Below are positions 1-14,700 of a stretch of DNA of 64,000 nucleotides, in pieces; the first letter of the stretch is position 1, and every line of letters begins with the position of its first letter. The notes beneath the pieces were generated by a model. That model did no database searches. It was not told the DNA's origin and worked only from the letters and a program-made list of their open reading frames with translations. Location: assembly GCF_963678635.1 (NCBI RefSeq), contig NC_087066.1, positions 68,333,477 to 68,397,476 of the forward strand, written 5' to 3'. The DNA is from Symsagittifera roscoffensis (lineage: Eukaryota > Xenacoelomorpha > Acoela > Convolutidae). A program made the position numbers and the translations under genes.

Positions 1-3000
1 AATTTTGCATGTTTAACGAAAGAATTTTTCATGTTTAAGCTATATCATAAATTGCAGTCTATCTATACTATATTTAAATGCGAGTGACAGCTATGTCCTA
101 TGTTTAAGCATAATAATTTTGCATGTTTAACGAAAGAGTTTTTTTATGTTTAAGCTATATCATAAATTGCAGTCTATCTATACTATATTTAAATGTGAGT
201 GACAGCTATGTCCTATGTTTAAGCATAATAATTTTGCATGTTTAACGAAAGAATTTTTTCATGTTTAAGCTATATCATAAATTGCAGTCTATCTATACTA
301 TATTTAAATGCGAGTGACAGCTATGTCCTATGTTTAAGCATAATAATTTTGCATGTTTAAAGAAAGAATTTTTTCATGTTTAAGCTATATCATAAATTGC
401 AGTCTATCTATACTATATTTAAATGAGAGTGACAGCTATGTCCTATGTTTAAGCATAATAATTTTGCATGTTTAACGAAAGAATTTTTTCATGTTTAAGC
501 TATATCATAAATTGCAGTCTATACTATTTTATATGCGAGTGACAGCTATGTCCTATGTTTAAGCATAATAATTTTGCATGTTTAACGAAAGAATTTTTTC
601 ATGTTTAAGCTATATCATAAATTGCAGTCTATCTATACTATATTTAAATGCGAGTGACAGCTATGTCCTATGTTTAAGCATAATAATTTTGCATGTTTAA
701 CAAAAGAATTTATTCATGTTTAAGCTATATCATAAATTGCAGTCTATCTATACTATATTTAAATGCGAGTGACAGCTATGTCCTATGTTTAAGCATAATA
801 ATTTTGCATGTTTAACGAAAGAATTTTTCATGTTTAAGCTATATCATAAATTGCAGTCTATCTATACTATATTTAAATGCGAGTGACAGCTATGTCCTAT
901 GTTTAAGCATAATAATTTTGCATGTTTAACGAAAGAGTATTTTTATGTTTAAGCTATATCATAAATTGCAGTCTATCTATACTATATTTAAATGTGAGTG
1001 ACAGCTATGTCCTATGTTTAAGCATAATAATTTTGCATGTTTAACGAAAGAATTTTTTCATGTTTAAGCTATATCATAAATTGCAGTCTATCTATACTAT
1101 ATTTAAATGCGAGTGACAGCTATGTCCTATGTTTAAGCATAATAATTTTGCATGTTTAAAGAAAGAATTTTTTCATGTTTAAGCTATATCATAAATTGCA
1201 GTCTATCTATACTATATTTAAATGAGAGTGACAGCTATGTCCTATGTTTAAGCATAATAATTTTGCATGTTTAACGAAAGAATTTTTTCATGTTTAAGCT
1301 ATATCATAAATTGCAGTCTATCTATACTATATTTAAATGCGAGTGACAGCTATGTCCTATGTTTAAGCATAATAGTTTTGCATGTTTAACGAAAGATTTT
1401 TTTCATGTTTAAGCTATATCATAAATTGCAGTCTATCTATACTATATTTAAATGCGAGTGACAGCTATGTCCTATGTTTAGGCATAATAATTTTGCATGT
1501 TTAACGAAAGAATTTTCTCATGTTTAAGCTATATCATAAATTGCAGTCTATCTATACTATATTTAAATGCGAGTGACAGCTATGTCCCATGTTTAAGCAT
1601 AATAATTTTGCATGTTCATCCAAAGAATTCTTTCATGTTTAAGCTATATCATAAATTGCAGTCTATCTATACTATATTTAAATGCGAGTGGCAGCTATGT
1701 CCTATGTTTAAGCATAATAATTTTGCATGTTTAACGAAAGAATTTTTTCATGTTTAAGCTATATCATAAATTGCAATCTATACTATATTTAAATGCGAGT
1801 GACAGCTATGTCCTATGTTTAAGCATAATAATTTTGCTTGTTTAACGAAAGAATTTTTTCATGTTTAAGCTATATCATAAATTGCAATCTATACTATATT
1901 TAAATGCGAGTGACAGCTATGTCCTATGTTTAAGCATAATAATTTTGCCTGTTTAACGAAAGAATTTTTTCATGTTTAAGCTATATCATAAATTGCAGTC
2001 TAGCTATACTGTATTTAAATGCGAGTGACAGCTATGTCCTATGTTTAAGCATAATAATTTTGCATGTTTAACGAAAGAAATTTTTCATGTTTAAGCTATA
2101 TCATAAATTGCAGTCTATCTATACTATATTTAAATGCGAGTGACAGCTATGTCCTATGTTTAAGCATAATATTTTTTTATGTTTAACGAAAGAATTTTTT
2201 CATGATTAAGCTATATCATAAATTGCAGTCTATCTATACTATATTTAAATGCGAGTGACAGCTATGTCATATGTTTAAGCATAATAATTTTGCATGTTTA
2301 ACGAAAGATTTTTTTCATGTTTAAGCTATATCATAAATTGCAGTCTATACTATTTTATATGCGAGTGACAGCTATGTCCTATGTTTAAGCATAATAATTT
2401 TGCATGTTTAACGAAAGAATTTTTTCATGTTTAAGCTATATCATAAATTGCAGTCTATCTATACTATATTTAAATGCGAGTGACAGCTATGTCATATGTT
2501 TAAGCATAATAATTTTGCATGTTTAACGAAAGAATTTATTCATGTTTAAGCTATATCATAAATTGCAGTCTATCTATACTATATTTAAATGCGAGTGACA
2601 GCTATGTCCTATGTTTAAGCATAATAATTTTGCATGTTTAACGAAAGAATTTTTTTATGTTTAAGCTATATCATAAATTGCAGTCTATCTATACTATATT
2701 TAAATGTGAGTGACAGCTATGTCCGTTGTTTAAGCATAATAATTTTGCATGTTTAACGAAAGAATTTTTTCATGTTTAAGCTATATCATAAATTGCAGTC
2801 TATCTATACTATATTTAAATGCGAGTGACAGCTATGTCCTATGTTTAAGCATAATAATTTTGCATGTTTAACGAAAGAATTTTTTCATGTTTAAGCTATA
2901 TCATAAATTGCAGTCTATCTATACTATATTTAAATGAGAGTGACAGCTATGTCCTATGTTTAAGCATAATAATTTTGCATGTTTAACGAAAGAATTTTTT

Positions 3001-5160
3001 CATGTTTAAGCTATATCATAAATTGCAGTCTATCTATACTATATTTAAATGCGAGTGACAGCTATGTCCTATGTTTAAGCATAATAGTTTTGCATGTTTA
3101 ACGAAAGATTTTTTTCATGTTTACGCTATATCATAAATTGCAGTCTATCTATACTATATTTAAATGCGAGTGACAGCTATGTCCTATGTTTAGGCATAAT
3201 AATTTTGCATGTTTAACGAAAGAATTTTCTCATGTTTAAGCTATATCATAAATTGCAGTCTATCTATACTATATTTAAATGCGAGTGACAGCTATGTCCC
3301 ATGTTTAAGCATAATAATTTTGCATGTTCATCCAAAGAATTTTTTCATGTTTAAGCTATATCATAAATTGAAGTCTATCTATACTATATTTAAATGCGAG
3401 TGACAGCTATGTCCTATGTTTAAGCATGATAATTTTGCATGTTTAACGAAAATTTTTTTTCATGTTTAAGCTATATCATAAATTGCAGTCTATCTATACT
3501 ATATTTAAATGCGAGTGACAGCTATGTCCTATGTTTAAGCATAATAATTTTGCATGTTTAACGAAAGAATTTTTTCATGTTTAAGCTATATCATAAATTG
3601 CAGTCTATCTATACTATATTTAAATGCGAGTGACAGCTATGTCATATGTTTAAGCATAATAATTTTGCATGTTTAACGAAAGAATTTATTCATGTTTAAG
3701 CTATATCATAAATTGCAGTCTATCTATACTATATTTAAATGCGAGTGACAGCTATGTCCTATGTTTAAGCATAATAATTTTGCATGTTTAACGAAAGAAT
3801 TTTTTTATGTTTAAGCTATATCATAAATTGCAGTCTATCTATACTATATTTAAATGTGAGTGACAGCTATGTCCGTTGTTTAAGCATAATAATTTTGCAT
3901 GTTTAACGAAAGAATTTTTTCATGTTTAAGCTATATCATAAATTGCAGTCTATCTATACTATATTTAAATGCGAGTGACAGCTATGTCCTATGTTTAAGC
4001 ATAATAATTTTGCATGTTTAACGAAAGAATTTTTTCATGTTTAAGCTATATCATAAATTGCAGTCTATCTATACTATATTTAAATGAGAGTGACAGCTAT
4101 GTCCTATGTTTAAGCATAATAATTTTGCATGTTTAACGAAAGAATTTTTTCATGTTTAAGCTATATCATAAATTGCAGTCTATCTATACTATATTTAAAT
4201 GCGAGTGACAGCTATGTCCTATGTTTAAGCATAATAGTTTTGCATGTTTAACGAAAGATTTTTTTCATGTTTAAGCTATATCATAAATTGCAGTCTATCT
4301 ATACTATATTTAAATGCGAGTGACAGCTATGTCCTATGTTTAGGCATAATAATTTTGCATGTTTAACGAAAGAATTTTCTCATGTTTAAGCTATATCATA
4401 AATTGCAGTCTATCTATACTATATTTAAATGCGAGTGACAGCTATGTCCCATGTTTAAGCATAATAATTTTGCATGTTCATCCAAAGAATTTTTTCATGT
4501 TTAAGCTATATCATAAATTGAAGTCTATCTATACTATATTTAAATGCGAGTGACAGCTATGTCCTATGTTTAAGCATGATAATTTTGCATGTTTAACGAA
4601 AAATTTTTTTCATGTTTAAGCTATATCATAAATTGCAGTCTATCTATACTATATTTAAATGCGAGTGACAGCTATGTCCTATGTTTAAGCATAATAATTT
4701 TGCATGTTTAACGAAAGAATTTTTTCATGTTTAAGCTATATCATAAAATGCAGTCTATCTATACTATATTTAAATGCGAGTGACAGCTATGTCCTATGTT
4801 TAAGCATAATAATTTTGCATGTTTAACGAAAGAATTTTCTCATGTTTAAGCTATATCATAAATTGCAGTCTATCTATACTATATTTAAATGCGAGTGACA
4901 TCTATGTCCCATGTTTAAGCATAATAATTTTGCATGTTTAACTTAAGAGTTTTTTCATGTTTAAGCTATATCATAAAATGCAGTCTATCTATACTATATT
5001 TAATTGCGAGTGACAGCTATGTCCTATGTTTAAGCATAATAGTTTTGCATGTTTAACGAAAGATTTTTTTCATGTTCAAGCTATATCATAAATTGCAGTC
5101 TATCTATACTATATTTAAATGCGAGTGACAGCTATGTCCTATGTTTAGGCATAATAATTT
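1..5160. repeat. Satellite block with 7-mer and 10-mer periods
   Basis: In the leftmost block, diagnostic variants recur at multiples of 115 bp longer than the monomer. A GAAAGAGT variant followed by a T-run recurs about 805 bp apart near 130 and 930 (7 monomers). The GTCATATG variant recurs at about 2494 and 3644, and GTTCATCC at about 3325 and 4475 (1150 bp, 10 monomers), so roughly 2400-3540 and 3550-4690 are near copies. The next GTTCATCC copy, at about 5280, is only 805 bp further on. Confidence 0.75.
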
Positions 5161-5163
5161 TGC

Positions 5164-8100
5164 ATGTTTAACGAAAGAATTTTCTCATGTTTAAGCTATA
5201 TCATAAATTGCAGTCTATCTATACTATATTTAAATGCGAGTGACAGCTATGTCCCATGTTTAAGCATAATAATTTTGCATGTTCATCCAAAGAATTTTTT
5301 CATGTTTAAGCTATATCATAAATTGAAGTCTATCTATACTATATTTAAATGCGAGTGACAGCTATGTCCTATGTTTAAGCATGATAATTTTGCATGTTTA
5401 ACGAAAATTTTTTTTCATGTTTAAGCTATATCATAAATTGCAGTCTATCTATACTATATTTAAATGCGAGTGACAGCTATGTCCTATGTTTAAGCATAAT
5501 AATTTTGCATGTTTAACGAAAGAATTTTTTCATGTTTAAGCTATATCATAAAATGCAGTCTATCTATACTATATTTAAATGCGAGTGACAGCTATGTCCT
5601 ATGTTTAAGCATAATAATTTTGCATGTTTAACGAAAGAATTTTCTCATGTTTAAGCTATATCATAAATTGCAGTCTATCTATACTATATTTAAATGCGAG
5701 TGACATCTATGTCCCATGTTTAAGCATAATAATTTTGCATGTTCAACCAAAGAATTTTTTTTTGTTTAAGCTATATCATAAATTGCACTCTATCTATACT
5801 ATATTTAAATGCGAGTGACAGCTATGTCCTATGTTTAAGCATGATAATTTTGCATGTTTAACTTAAGAGTTTTTTCATGTTTAAGCTATATCATAAATTG
5901 CAGTCTATCTATACTATATTTAATTGCGAGTGACAGCTATGTCCTATGTTTAAGCATAATAATTTTCCATGTTTAACGAAAGAATTTTTTCAAGTTTCAG
6001 CTATATCATAAATTGCAGTCTATCTATACTATATTTAAATGCGAGTGACAGCTATGTCCTATGTTTAAGCATAATAATTTTGCATGTTTAACGAAAGAAT
6101 TTTCTCATGTTTAAGCTATATCATAAATTGCAGGCTATCCATACTATTTTTAAATGCGAGTGACAGCTATGTCCCATGTTTAAGCATAATAATTTTGCAT
6201 GTTCAACCAAAGAATTTTTTCGTGTTTAAGCTATATTATAAATTGCAGTCTATCTATACTATATTTAAATGCGAGTGACAGCTATGTCCTATGTTTAAGC
6301 ATGATAATTTTGCATGTTTAACGAAAATTTTTTTTCATGTTTAAGCTATATCATAAATTGCAGTCTATCTATACTATATTTAAATGCGAGTGACAGCTAT
6401 GTCCTATGTTTAAGCATAACAATTTTGCATGTTTAACGAAATTTTTTTTTCATGTTTAAGCTATATCATAAATTGCAGTCTATCTATACTATATTTAAAT
6501 GCGAGTGACAGCTATGTCCTTTGTTTAAGCATAATAATTTTGCATGTTTAACGAAAGAATTTTCTCATGTTTAAGCTATATCATAAATTGCAGTCTATCT
6601 ATACTATATTTAAATGCGAGTGACATCTATGTCCCATGTTTAAGCATAATAATTTTGCATGTTCAACCAAAGAATTTTTTTTTGTTTAAGCTATATCATA
6701 AATTGCACTCTATCTATACTATATTTAAATGCGAGTGACAGCTATGTCCTATGTTTAAGCATGATAATTTTGCATGTTTAACTTAAGAGTTTTTTCATGT
6801 TTAAGCTATATCATAAATTGCAGTCTATCTATACTATATTTAATTGCGAGTGACAGCTATGTCCTATGTTTAAGCATAATAATTTTCCATGTTTAACGAA
6901 AGAATTTTTTCAAGTTTCAGCTATATCATAAATTGCAGTCTATCTATACTATATTTAAATGCGAGTGACAGCTATGTCCTATGTTTAAGCATAATAATTT
7001 TGCATGTTTAACGAAAGAATTTTCTCATGTTTAAGCTATATCATAAATTGCAGTCTATCTATACTATTTTTAAATGCGAGTGACAGCTATGTCCCATGTT
7101 TAAGCATAATAATTTTGCATGTTCAACCAAAGAATTTTTTTGTGTTTAAGCTATATTATAAATTGCAGTCTATCTATACTATATTTAAATGCGAGTGACA
7201 GCTATGTCCTATGTTTAAGCATGATAATTTTGCATGTTTAACGAAAGAATTTTTTCATGTTTAAGCTATATCATAAATTGCAGTCTATCTATACTATATT
7301 TAAATGCGAGTGACAGCTATGTCCTATGCTTAAGCATAATAATTTTGCATGTTTAATGAAAGATTTTTTTCATGTTTAAGCTATATCATAAATTGCAGTC
7401 TATCTATACTATATTTAAATGCGAGTGACAGCTATGTCCTATGTTTAGGCATAATAATTTTGCATGTTTAACGAAAGAAGTTTCTCATGTTTAAGCTATA
7501 TCATAAATTGCAGTCTGTCTATACTATATTTAAATGTGAGTGACAGCTTCGTCCCATGTTTAAGCATAACAATTTTGCATGTTCAACCAAAGAATTTTTT
7601 CTTGTTTAAGCTATATCATAAATTGCAGTCTATCTATACTATATTTAAATGCGAGTGACAGCTATGTCCTATGTTTAAGCATGATAATTTTGCTTGTTTA
7701 ACGAAAGAATTTTTTCATGTTTAAGCTATATCATAAATTGCAGTCTATCTATACTATATTTAAATGCGAGTGACAGCTATGTCCTATGTTTAAGCATAAT
7801 AATTTTGCATGTTTAACGAAAGATTTTTTTCATGTTTAAGCTATATCATAAATTGCAGTCTATCTATACTATATTTAAATGCGAGTGACAGCTATGTCCT
7901 ATGTTTAGGCATAATAATTTTGCATGTTTAACGAAAGAATTTTCTCATGTTTAAGCTATATCATAAATTGCAGTCTATCTATACTATATTTAAATGTGAG
8001 TGACCGCTATGTCCCATGTTTAAGCATAATAATTTTGCATGTTCAACCAAAGAATTTTTTCATGTTTAAGCTATATCATAAATTGCAGTCTATCTATACT

Positions 8101-9040
8101 ATATTTAAATGCGAGTGACAGCTATGTCCTATGTTTAAGCATGATAATTTTGCATGTTTAACGAAAGAATTTTTTCATGTTTAAGCTATATCATAAATTG
8201 CAGTCTATCTATACTATATTTAAATGCGAGTGACAGCTATGTCCTATGTTTAAGCATAATAATTTTGCATGTTTAACGAAAGAATTTTTTCATGTTTAAG
8301 CTATATCATAAATTGCAGTCTATCTATACTATATTTAAATGCGAGTGACAGCTATGTCCTATGTTTAAGCATAATAATTTTGCATGTTTAACGAAAGAAT
8401 TTTCTCATGTTTAAGCTATATCATAAATTGCAGTCTATCTATACTATATTTAAATGCGAGTGACATCTATGTCCCATGTTTAAGCATAATAATTTTGCAT
8501 GTTCAACCAAAGAATTTTTACTTGTTTAAGCTATATCATAAATTGCAGTCTATCTATACTATATTTAAATGCGAGTGACAGCTATGTCCTATGTTTAAGC
8601 ATGATAATTTTGCATGTTTAACTAAAGAATTTTTTCATGTTTAAGCTATATCATAAATTGCAGTCTATCTATACTATATTTAAATGCGAGTGACAGCTAT
8701 GTCCTATGTTTAAGCATAATAATTTTGCATGTTTAACGAAAGAATTTTTTCATGTTTAAGCTATATCATAAATTGCAGTCTATCTATACTATATTTAAAT
8801 GCGAGTGACAGCTATGTCCTATGTTTAACCATAATAATTTTGCATGTTTAACGAAAGAATTTTCTCATGTTTAAGCTATATCATAAATTGCAGTCTATCT
8901 ATACTATATTTAAATGCGAGTGACATCTATGTCCCATGTTTAAGCAGAATAATTTTGCAGGTTCAACCAAAGAATTTTTTCTTCTTTAAGCTATATCATA
9001 AATTGCAGTCTATCTATACTATATTTAAATGCGAGTGACA
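5164..9040. repeat. Satellite block with 460-bp 4-mer higher-order repeat
   Basis: The same variant monomer pair (AATTTTCTCATG followed by GTTCAACC) recurs at 5164, 5624, 6084, 6544, 7004, 7464, 7924, 8384 and 8844, exactly 460 bp apart, that is four 115-bp monomers. Copies are similar but not identical. Alternate units at 5624/6544 and 6084/7004 share private variants, suggesting a further 920-bp level. Confidence 0.85.
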
Positions 9041-9044
9041 GCTA

Positions 9045-11780
9045 TGTCCTATGTTTAAGCATAATAGTTTTGCATGTTTAACGAAAGAATTTTTTCATGT
9101 TTAAGCTATATCATAAATTGCAGTCTATACTATTTTATATGCGAGTGACAGCTATGTCCTATGTTTAAGCATAATAATTTTGCATGTTTAACGAAAGGAT
9201 TTTTTCATGTTTAAGCTATATCATAAATTGCAGTCTATCTATACTATATTTAAATGCGAGTGACAGCTATGTCCTACGTTTAAGCATAATAATTTTGCAT
9301 GTTTAACGAAAGAATTTTTTCATGTTTAAGCTATATCATAAATTGCAGTCTATCTATACTATATTTAAATGCGAGTGACAGCTATGTCCTATGTTTAAGC
9401 ATAATAATTTGCATGTTTAACGAAAGAATTTTTCATGTTTAAGCTATATCATAAATTGCAGTCTATCTATACTATATTTAAATGCGAGTGACAGCTATGT
9501 CCTATGTTTAAGCATAATAATTTTGCATGTTTATCGAAAGAATTTTTTCATGTTTAAGCTATATCATAAATTGCAGTCTATCTATACTATATTTAAATGC
9601 GAGTGACAGCTATGTCCTATGTTTAAGCATAATAGTTTTGCATGTTTAACGAAAGAATTTTTTCATGTTTAAGCTATATCATAAATTGCAACTATCTATA
9701 CTATTTTTAAATGCGAGTGACAGCTATGTCCTATGTTTAAGCATAATAATTTTGCATGTTTAACGAAAGAATTTTCTCATGTTTAAGCTATATCACAAAT
9801 TGCAGTCTATCTATACTATATTTAAATGCGATTGACAGCTATGTCCTATGTTTAAGCATAATAATTTTGCATATTTAACGAAAGAATTTTTTCATATTTA
9901 AGCTATATCATAAATTGCAACTATCTATACTATATTTAAATGCGAGTGACAGCTATGTCCTATGTTTAAGCATAATAGTTTTGCATGTTTAACGAAATTT
10001 TTTTTTCATGTTTAAGCTATATCATAAATTGCAGTCTATACTATTTTATATGCGAGTGACAGCTATGTCCTATGTTTAAGCATAATAATTTTGCATGTTT
10101 AACGAAATTTTTTTTTCATGTTTAATCTATATCATAAATTGCAGTCTATCTATACTATATTTAAATGCGAGTGACAGCTATGTCCTATGTTTAAGCATAA
10201 TAATTTTGCATGTTTAATGAAAGAATTTTTTCATGTTTAAGCTATATCATAAATTGCAGTCTATCTATACTATATTTAAATGCGAGTGACATCTATGTCC
10301 CATGTTTAAGCAGAATAATTTTGCATGTTCAACCAAAGAATTTTTTCTTCTTTAAGCTATATCATAAATTGCAGTCTATCTATACTATATTTAAATGCGA
10401 GTGACAGCTATGTCCTATGTTTAAGCATAATAGTTTTGCATGTTTAACGAAAGAATTTTTTCATGTTTAAGCTATATCATAAATTGCAGTCTATACTATT
10501 TTATATGCGAGTGACAGCTATGTCCTATGTTTAAGCATAATAATTTTGCATGTTTAACGAAAGGATTTTTTCATGTTTAAGCTATATCATAAATTGCAGT
10601 CTATCTATACTATATTTAAATGCGAGTGACAGCTATGTCCTACGTTTAAGCATAATAATTTTGCATGTTTAACGAAAGAATTTTTTCATGTTTAAGCTAT
10701 ATCATAAATTGCAGTCTATCTATACTATATTTAAATGCGAGTGACAGCTATGTCCTATGTTTAAGCATAATAATTTTGCATGTTTAACGAAAGAATTTTT
10801 CATGTTTAAGCTATATCATAAATTGCAGTCTATCTATACTATATTTAAATGCGAGTGACAGCTATGTCCTATGTTTAAGCATAATAATTTTGCATGTTTA
10901 TCGAAAGAATTTTTTCATGTTTAAGCTATATCATAAATTGCAGTCTATCTATACTATATTTAAATGCGAGTGACAGCTATGTCCTATGTTTAAGCATAAT
11001 AGTTTTGCATGTTTAACGAAAGAATTTTTTCATGTTTAAGCTATATCATAAATTGCAACTATCTATACTATTTTTAAATGCGAGTGACAGCTATGTCCTA
11101 TGTTTAAGCATAATAATTTTGCATGTTTAACGAAAGAATTTTCTCATGTTTAAGCTATATCACAAATTGCAGTCTATCTATTCTATATTTAAATGCGATT
11201 GACAGCTATGTCCTATGTTTAAGCATAATAATTTTGCATATTTAACGAAAGAATTTTTTCATATTTAAGCTATATCATAAATTGCAACTATCTATACTAT
11301 ATTTAAATGCGAGTGACAGCTATTTCCTATGTTTAAGCATAATAGTTTTGCATGTTTAACGAAATTTTTTTTTCATGTTTAAGCTATATCATAAATTGCA
11401 GTCTATACTATTTTATATGCGAGTGACAGCTATGTCCTATGTTTAAGCAAAATAATTTTGCATGTTTAACGAAATTTTTTTTTCATGTTTAATCTATATC
11501 ATAAATTGCAGTCTATCTATACTATATTTAAATGCGAGTGACAGCTATGTCCTATGTTTAAGCATAATAATTTTGCATGTTTAACGAAAGAATTTTTCAT
11601 GTTTAAGCTATATCATAAATTGCAGTCTATCTATACTATATTTAAATGCGAGTGACAGCTATGTCCTATGTTTAAGCATAATAATTTTGCATGTTTATCG
11701 AAAGAATTTTTTCATGTTTAAGCTATATCATAAATTGCAGTCTATCTATACTATATTTAAATGCGAGTGACAGCTATGTC
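9045..11780. repeat. Satellite block with ~1366-bp 12-mer repeat
   Basis: A run of about 12 monomers is present twice. The GAAAGGATTTTTTC variant occurs near 9195 and again near 10561, and the monomer with GCAGAATAATTTTGCA occurs at about 8945 and 10311, both 1366 bp apart. The unit includes one shortened monomer and several GCAACTATC variants, which explains a length slightly below 12 x 115. Confidence 0.75.
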
Positions 11781-11799
11781 CTATGTTTAAGCATAATAG

Positions 11800-14700
11800 T
11801 TTTGCATGTTTAACGAAAGAATTTTTTCATGTTTAAGCTATATCATAAATTGCAACTATCTATACTATTTTTAAATGCGAGTGACAGCTATGTCCTATGT
11901 TTAAGCATAATAATTTTGCATGTTTAACGAAAGAATTTTCTCATGTTTAAGCTATATCATAAATTGCAGTCTATCTATACTATATTTAAATGCGATTGAC
12001 AGCTATGTCCTATGTTTAAGCATAATAATTTTGCATGTTTAACGAAAGAATTTTTTCATATTTAAGCTATATCATAAATTGCAACTATCTATACTATATT
12101 TAAATGCGAGTGACAGCTATGTCCTATGTTTAAGCATAATAGTTTTGCATGTTTAACGAAAGAATTTTTTCATGTTTAAGCTATATCATAAATTGCAGTC
12201 TATACTATTTTATATGCGAGTGACAGCTATGTCCTATGTTTAAGCATAATAATTTTGCATGTTTAACGAAAATTTTTTTTCATGTTTAAGCTATATCATA
12301 AATTGCAGTCTATCTATACTATATTTAAATGCGAGTGACAGCTATGTCCTAAGTTTAAGCATAATAATTTTGCATGTTTAACGAAAGAATTTTTTCATGT
12401 TTAAGCTATATCATAAATTGCAGTCTATCTATACTATATTTGAATGCGAGTGACAGCTATGTCCTATGTTTAAGCATGATAATTTTGCATGTTTAACGAA
12501 AGAATTTTTCTTGTTTAAGCTATATCATAAATTGCAGTCTATCTATACTATATTTAAATGCGAGTGACAGCTATGTCCTATGTTTAAGCATAATAATTTT
12601 GCATGTTTATCGAAAGAATTTTTTCATGTTTAAGCTATATCATAAATTGCAGTCTATACTATTTTATATGCGAGTGACAGCTATGTCCTATGTTTAAGCA
12701 TAATAATTTTGCATGTTTAACGAAATTTTTTTTTCATGTTTAAGCTATATCATAAATTGCAGTCTATCTATACTATATTTAAATGCGAGTGACAGCTATG
12801 TCCTAAGTTTAAGCATAATAATTTTGCATGTTTAACGAAAGAATTTTTTCATGTTTAAGCTATATCATAAATTGCAGTCTATCTATACTATATTTGAATG
12901 CGAGTGACAGCTATGTCCTATGTTTAAGCATGATAATTTTGCATGTTTAACGAAAGAATTTTTCTTGTTTAAGCTATATCATAAATTGCAGTCTATCTAT
13001 ACTATATTTAAATGCGAGTGACAGCTATGTCCTATGTTTAAGCATAATAATTTTGCATGTTTATCGAAAGAATTTTTTCATGTTTAAGCTATATCATAAA
13101 TTGCAGTCTATACTATTTTATATGCGAGTGACAGCTATGTCCTATGTTTAAGCATAATAATTTTGCATGTTTAACGAAAATTTTTTTTCATGTTTAAGCT
13201 ATATCATAAATTGCAGTCTATCTATACTATTTTTAAATGCGAGTGACAGCTATGTCCTAAGTTTAAGCATAATAATTTTGCATGTTTAACGAAAGAATTT
13301 TTTCATGTTTAAGCTATATCATAAATTGCAGTCTATCTATACTATATTTGAATGCGAGTGACAGCTATGTCCTATGTTTAAGCATGATAATTTTGCATGT
13401 TTAACGAAAGAATTTTTCTTGTTTAAGCTATATCATAAATTGCAGTCTATCTATACTATATTTAAATGCGAGTGACAGCTATGTCCTATGTTTAAGCATA
13501 ATAATTTTGCATGTTTATCGAAAGAATTTTTTCATGTTTAAGCTATATCATAAATTGCAGTCTATACTATTTTATATGCGAGTGACAGCTATGTCCTATG
13601 TTTAAGCATAATAATTTAGCATGTTTAACGAAAATTTTTTTTCATGTTTAAGCTATATCATAAATTGCAGTCTATCTATACTATATTTAAATGCGAGTGA
13701 CAGCTATGTCCTAAGTTTAAGCATAATAATTTTGCATGTTTAACGAAAGAATTTTTTCATGTTTAAGCTATATCATAAATTGCAGTCTATCTATACTATA
13801 TTTGAATGCGAGTGACAGCTATGTCCTATGTTTAAGCATGATAATTTTGCATGTTTAACGAAAGAATTTTTCTTGTTTAAGCTATATCATAAATTGCAGT
13901 CTATCTATACTATATTTAAATGCGAGTGACAGCTATGTCCTATGTTTAAGCATAATAATTTTGCATGTTTATCGAAAGAATTTTTTCATGTTTAAGCTAT
14001 ATCATAAATTGCAGTCTATACTATTTTATATGCGAGTGACAGCTATGTCCTATGTTTAAGCATAATAATTTTGCATGTTTAACGAAAATTTTTTTTCATG
14101 TTTAAGCTATATCATAAATTGCAGTCTATCTATACTATATTTAAATGCGAGTGACAGCTATGTCCTAAGTTTAAGCATAATAATTTTGCATGTTTAATGA
14201 AAGAATTTTTTCATGTTTAAGCTATATCATAAATTGCAGTCTATCTATACTATATTTGAATGCGAGTGACAGCTATGTCCTATGTTTAAGCATGATAATT
14301 TTGCATGTTTAACGAAAGAATTTTTCTTGTTTAAGCTATATCATAAATTGCAGTCTATCTATACTATATTTAAATGCGAGTGACAGCTATGTCCTATGTT
14401 TAAGCATAATAATTTTGCATGTTTATCGAAAGAATTTTTTCATGTTTAAGCTATATCATAAATTGCAGTCTATAACTATTTTATATGCGAGTGACAGCTA
14501 TGTCCTATGTTTAAGCATAATAATTTTGCATGTTTAACGAAAATTTTTTTTTCATGTTTAAGCTATATCATAAATTGCAGTCTATCTATACTATATTTAA
14601 ATGCGAGTGACAGCTATGTCCTAAGTTTAAGCATAATAATTTTGCATGTTTAACGAAAGAATTTTTTCATGTTTAAGCTATATCATAAATTGCAGTCTAT